7,659 bases of DNA, taken from Spirochaetaceae bacterium. Lineage in GTDB: Bacteria; Spirochaetota; Spirochaetia; Treponematales; Breznakiellaceae. Positions 5,728 through 7,659 of this stretch are shown one piece after another (position 1 is the first letter of the stretch; every line of letters starts with the position of its first letter). Both the position numbers and the translations under genes were made by a program. The notes below the pieces were generated by a model. It did no database searches, had not been told where the DNA came from, and was given only the letters and a program-made list of their open reading frames with translations. The DNA lies in the NCBI GenBank assembly GCA_031273985.1, contig JAISQV010000181.1, forward strand, positions 1-7,659. Reading direction: 5' to 3'.

Positions 5728-5958
5728 GCTGAAAACCGCTGCGCGGTTTTCAGCCCGGAGTTTTGCTGCGCAAAACTCCGGGGAAGGGGGGGCGTTGTTG
5801 CTGAAGCCGCAAGCGGCTTCAGCTTGGGAGTTTGCGCTCTGCGCAAACTCCGGGAAGAGAGCACGGGGCGTTGCGGGGCAGAGCCCCGCACGGGGGTAGC
5901 GGAAGCCCCCGCAGGGCCGCAGGCCCGAGGAGGCTGGAGCGTAGGGGGCTTGGCCCCC
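5728..5958 (+). repeat. Composite hairpin repeat block, copy 2
   Basis: Two full repeat units are present. Unit 1 has a 12-bp stem 5728-5739/5743-5754 (GCTGAAAACCGC, loop TGC), a 12-bp stem 5755-5766/5770-5781 (CCGGAGTTTTGC, loop TGC) and a linker GGGGAAGGGGGGGCGTTGTT (5780-5799). Unit 2 has an 11-bp stem 5800-5810/5813-5823 (GCTGAAGCCGC), then CTTGG, an 11-bp stem 5827-5837/5841-5851 (GGAGTTTGCGC, loop TCT) and a linker containing CACGGGGCGTTGCG (5862-5875). Further G-rich hairpins follow: GCGGGGC/GCCCCGC (5873-5879/5883-5889) and AGGGGGC/GCCCCCT (5943-5949/5953-5959). It has the same orientation and order as copy 1; bases 5813-5835 are identical to 505-527. Here it sits between convergent genes, where it could also help end transcription. 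Confidence 0.8.
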
Positions 5959-5980
5959 TCCCCTCCTCCCTTGTCCCCCC
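5954..5980 (-). other. Predicted G-quadruplex just after the M16 peptidase stop
   Basis: On the - strand the C-runs read as G6-ACAA-G3-AGGA-G4-A-G5, four G-tracts with loops of 4, 4 and 1 nt, which fits the canonical G3+N1-7 pattern. It begins 5 nt beyond the stop codon of the M16 gene. It overlaps the AGGGGGC/GCCCCCT hairpin at its far side, so the two folds would compete. It may contribute to 3'-end formation, which is inference. Confidence 0.5.
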
Positions 5981-5985
5981 GGCGA

Positions 5986-7659
5986 TCAATTTTCCGCGCC
6001 GGGGTACAACACTATCCGTGCCGGGCCGAGGGGAAGCAGGGTCCGGCAGAGATTCTGTATGTCCTGGGGCCGGACTGCGGCGTAGCGGGTGGGGAGGCTG
6101 TGGAGATTCCCCGGCGGAAGGTTCAGGGTAACGTAGAGAGACGCATAGTTCCGCGCCAGGTAGCGGTTGCTCTGCATGTTTTGCTCCCAGCCCTTTTGCA
6201 GCGTTTCTACCGCCCTGGCAAAGTCTTCCCGGTTTATCCTCCCCTGGGCAACATTTTCCAGTTCCCGTATCACCGCCTCGCTCAACTCCTGCGCCCTGTT
6301 GGGGCTGCACAAAAAGTAAGTTTGCAGCGTCAGCTCTCCGGGGGGCGGGAGGGGCGACAGGTCCGCTCCGGCGGAGATGGAATACACCCCGCCCTGGCGT
6401 TCCCTGATCTCCTCGGTAAGAACGATTTCCAGATACCCCGACAGTACCTGTGCCGCCGCGGCCTCTTCCTGGGAGTAGTTTTCCGGTTTGAACCAGCCCA
6501 TGTAAACGATGCTCTTTTCTTCCTGCCCCCGGCGGACGGGGTGTTCGCTTTTCCCCGGACGCACAAGCCCCGGATCGGAGTAATCGTGCCACCGGATTTC
6601 CCCGCCGGGGATCGATGCCAGATAGGTTTCCAGGTAGGGCTCCATGAGTTCGGCGTCTATGTTGCCGGTGAATACAAAGGTATAATCCGCGGGATCAGCG
6701 GCGCGCCTCAGGTAACGCAGGGCTTGTTCCAGGTTGATCCGATCAACATCCTCCAGGGTCATGGGCCGCAGCCAGGGGTTGTTCCCCGTAATGACCCGCT
6801 CCAGTTGGTCAAAGAAGTAGCCTTCGGGCTCCTCGTCACGCCGGAGGAGCTGTGTCCGGTACTGATCCGCCACCACCAGCAGCGCGTCCCGGTCTATCCG
6901 GGGCTGGGTAAAGCCGAGGTACAGCAGTTCAAAAAGGGTCTTGAGATCGTCCCTGGTGGCGGAGCCCTCAAAGCCCCGCTGAAAGGCGCTGCTCCAGAAG
7001 GAGAAGGAGACCTGCCGTCCTGTGATGCGCTCGGTCAGTTCCCGGTGCGTGTAGGGCCCCAGCCCCGATGCCTGGGCCAATTCGGAGGCCAGAGCCGCTG
7101 AAACCGCCTCTTCCGCCGGAACCGCAGCGAAGCCGCCCCGGCTCATGGCGTAGAGCATGATCTCGTTGTTCCGGTTGGCCGTAGCCTTGAGAATCACCGT
7201 GACCCCGTTGCTCAGGGTCAGTATCTCCGCGCCGCTTCCGGCGTCCTCCGTCCGGGCAAGCACGGCCCCCGGCTCCGGTTCCGAAGTCAGGAGTTCCTCC
7301 CCCAGGGCGCTTTCCAGGGGCCGGGGGATGCGGGACCGGGGGGCCTCCGCGATGATGCGGCGCAGTTCCGCCTCATCGGGGACGGAGGCGGCCTCCGCTT
7401 CCGGGGCAATGATGGTGAGGGTAAGATCGCCGGTCTCAAAAAAAGACCGCGCCGTCGCGGCAAGATCCCGGACGAGGATTCCGGGCAGCAGCATTTCTAC
7501 CGCCTGAAGTTCCCATTCGCTGCCGGGGACCGCGCTGCCCCGCAGAAAATGTTCCTGGAATTGTTCGAGGTATGACCGCGACTCCTGACGGTCCTGCTCG
7601 GAGGCCCTGCGCCGCAGCTCTGAAAGCAGCGCCCGCTTGGCAAGATCGATTTCCGATGC
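5986..7659 (-). CDS. M16 family zinc metallopeptidase (PqqL-type), C-terminal part
   Basis: The frame is open from the right edge (7659) to a TGA at 5986-5988 and gives 557 residues; the 5' part lies outside. The first visible residues (SEIDLAKRALLSELRRRASEQDRQESRSYLEQFQEHFLRGSAVPG) match the second domain of the N-terminal half of PqqL-like zinc proteases. The C-terminal half follows with LSNGVTVILKATANRNNEIMLYAMSRGG, an M16 domain start that normally lacks the catalytic HxxEH; I see none here. It ends with the M16 C-terminal domain containing ERQGGVYSISAGADLS, whose Arg/Tyr pair corresponds to the substrate-binding R/Y of clamshell M16 peptidases. The active-site half is not in the window, so activity cannot be judged. 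Such proteins are usually periplasmic or surface peptidases of about 900 residues. It converges on the operon. Confidence 0.9.
   Translation of the reverse strand, partial: ASEIDLAKRALLSELRRRASEQDRQESRSYLEQFQEHFLRGSAVPGSEWELQAVEMLLPGILVRDLAATARSFFETGDLTLTIIAPEAEAASVPDEAELRRIIAEAPRSRIPRPLESALGEELLTSEPEPGAVLARTEDAGSGAEILTLSNGVTVILKATANRNNEIMLYAMSRGGFAAVPAEEAVSAALASELAQASGLGPYTHRELTERITGRQVSFSFWSSAFQRGFEGSATRDDLKTLFELLYLGFTQPRIDRDALLVVADQYRTQLLRRDEEPEGYFFDQLERVITGNNPWLRPMTLEDVDRINLEQALRYLRRAADPADYTFVFTGNIDAELMEPYLETYLASIPGGEIRWHDYSDPGLVRPGKSEHPVRRGQEEKSIVYMGWFKPENYSQEEAAAAQVLSGYLEIVLTEEIRERQGGVYSISAGADLSPLPPPGELTLQTYFLCSPNRAQELSEAVIRELENVAQGRINREDFARAVETLQKGWEQNMQSNRYLARNYASLYVTLNLPPGNLHSLPTRYAAVRPQDIQNLCRTLLPLGPARIVLYPGAEN

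Larger units (their letters stand above)
5556..5985. other. Gene-free stretch between convergent genes
   Basis: No credible protein gene lies here. The stretch separates the convergent ends of the secreted-protein gene (+) and the M16 peptidase (-). It is packed with hairpins: a GC-rich one (5570-5590), a T/A one (5612-5630), GCGCTGCT-ATTC-AGCAGCGC (5685-5704), the second composite block (about 5728-5958), and a C-rich run that would form a G-quadruplex on the - strand (5954-5980). Open frames across it are repeat read-throughs. Confidence 0.75.

Noticed and set aside
5716..7101. 461-residue + strand open frame
   Set aside because: It starts in the repeat block and then runs antisense to the M16 peptidase, which has clear family similarity on the other strand.

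Overview
The window is GC-rich bacterial DNA from a spirochaete, most likely a Treponema-like lineage such as those of insect guts. This rests on the protein sequences (YidC, Jag, RnpA) and on the gene order rpmH-rnpA-yidD-yidC-jag followed by a lipoprotein-free secreted protein of unknown function, which I recall from treponemes. No database search was possible, so the taxonomic call is an inference.

Layout. Positions 1-347 hold the 3' end of nadE (glutamine-dependent NAD+ synthetase), + strand. Positions 348-1063 hold no gene. They contain a composite block of G-rich hairpin repeats (about 430-655), then an abutting 260-bp MITE-like element bounded by 20-bp inverted repeats (653-912), then a strong extended -10 promoter (964-992). 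From 1064 to 4696 comes the ribosomal protein L34 / RNase P / membrane-insertion operon: rpmH, rnpA, yidD, yidC and jag, all + strand. A secreted protein of unknown function (4731-5555) follows 34 bp after jag and probably belongs to the same transcript. Positions 5556-5985 hold no gene; they contain a string of hairpins and a second copy of the composite hairpin block (about 5728-5958). Positions 5986-7659 hold the C-terminal half of an M16 metallopeptidase of the PqqL/zinc-protease type on the - strand, open at the right edge. It converges on the operon.

How the genes work together. The operon joins translation and RNA processing (L34, the protein subunit of RNase P) with membrane protein biogenesis (YidD, YidC, and the RNA-binding partner Jag). 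rnpA and yidD overlap by ATGA. The proposed promoter upstream of rpmH could drive the whole set. No dnaA lies upstream of rpmH, unlike the classical origin-proximal arrangement in many bacteria.

The most unusual content is in the two gene-poor stretches. The same roughly 230-bp array of alternating hairpins occurs at two loci about 5.3 kb apart. Hairpin arms differ between copies by paired changes that keep the stems, while the linkers between hairpins are nearly identical. This points to a dispersed structured repeat family selected, or propagated, as a fold rather than as a coding sequence.
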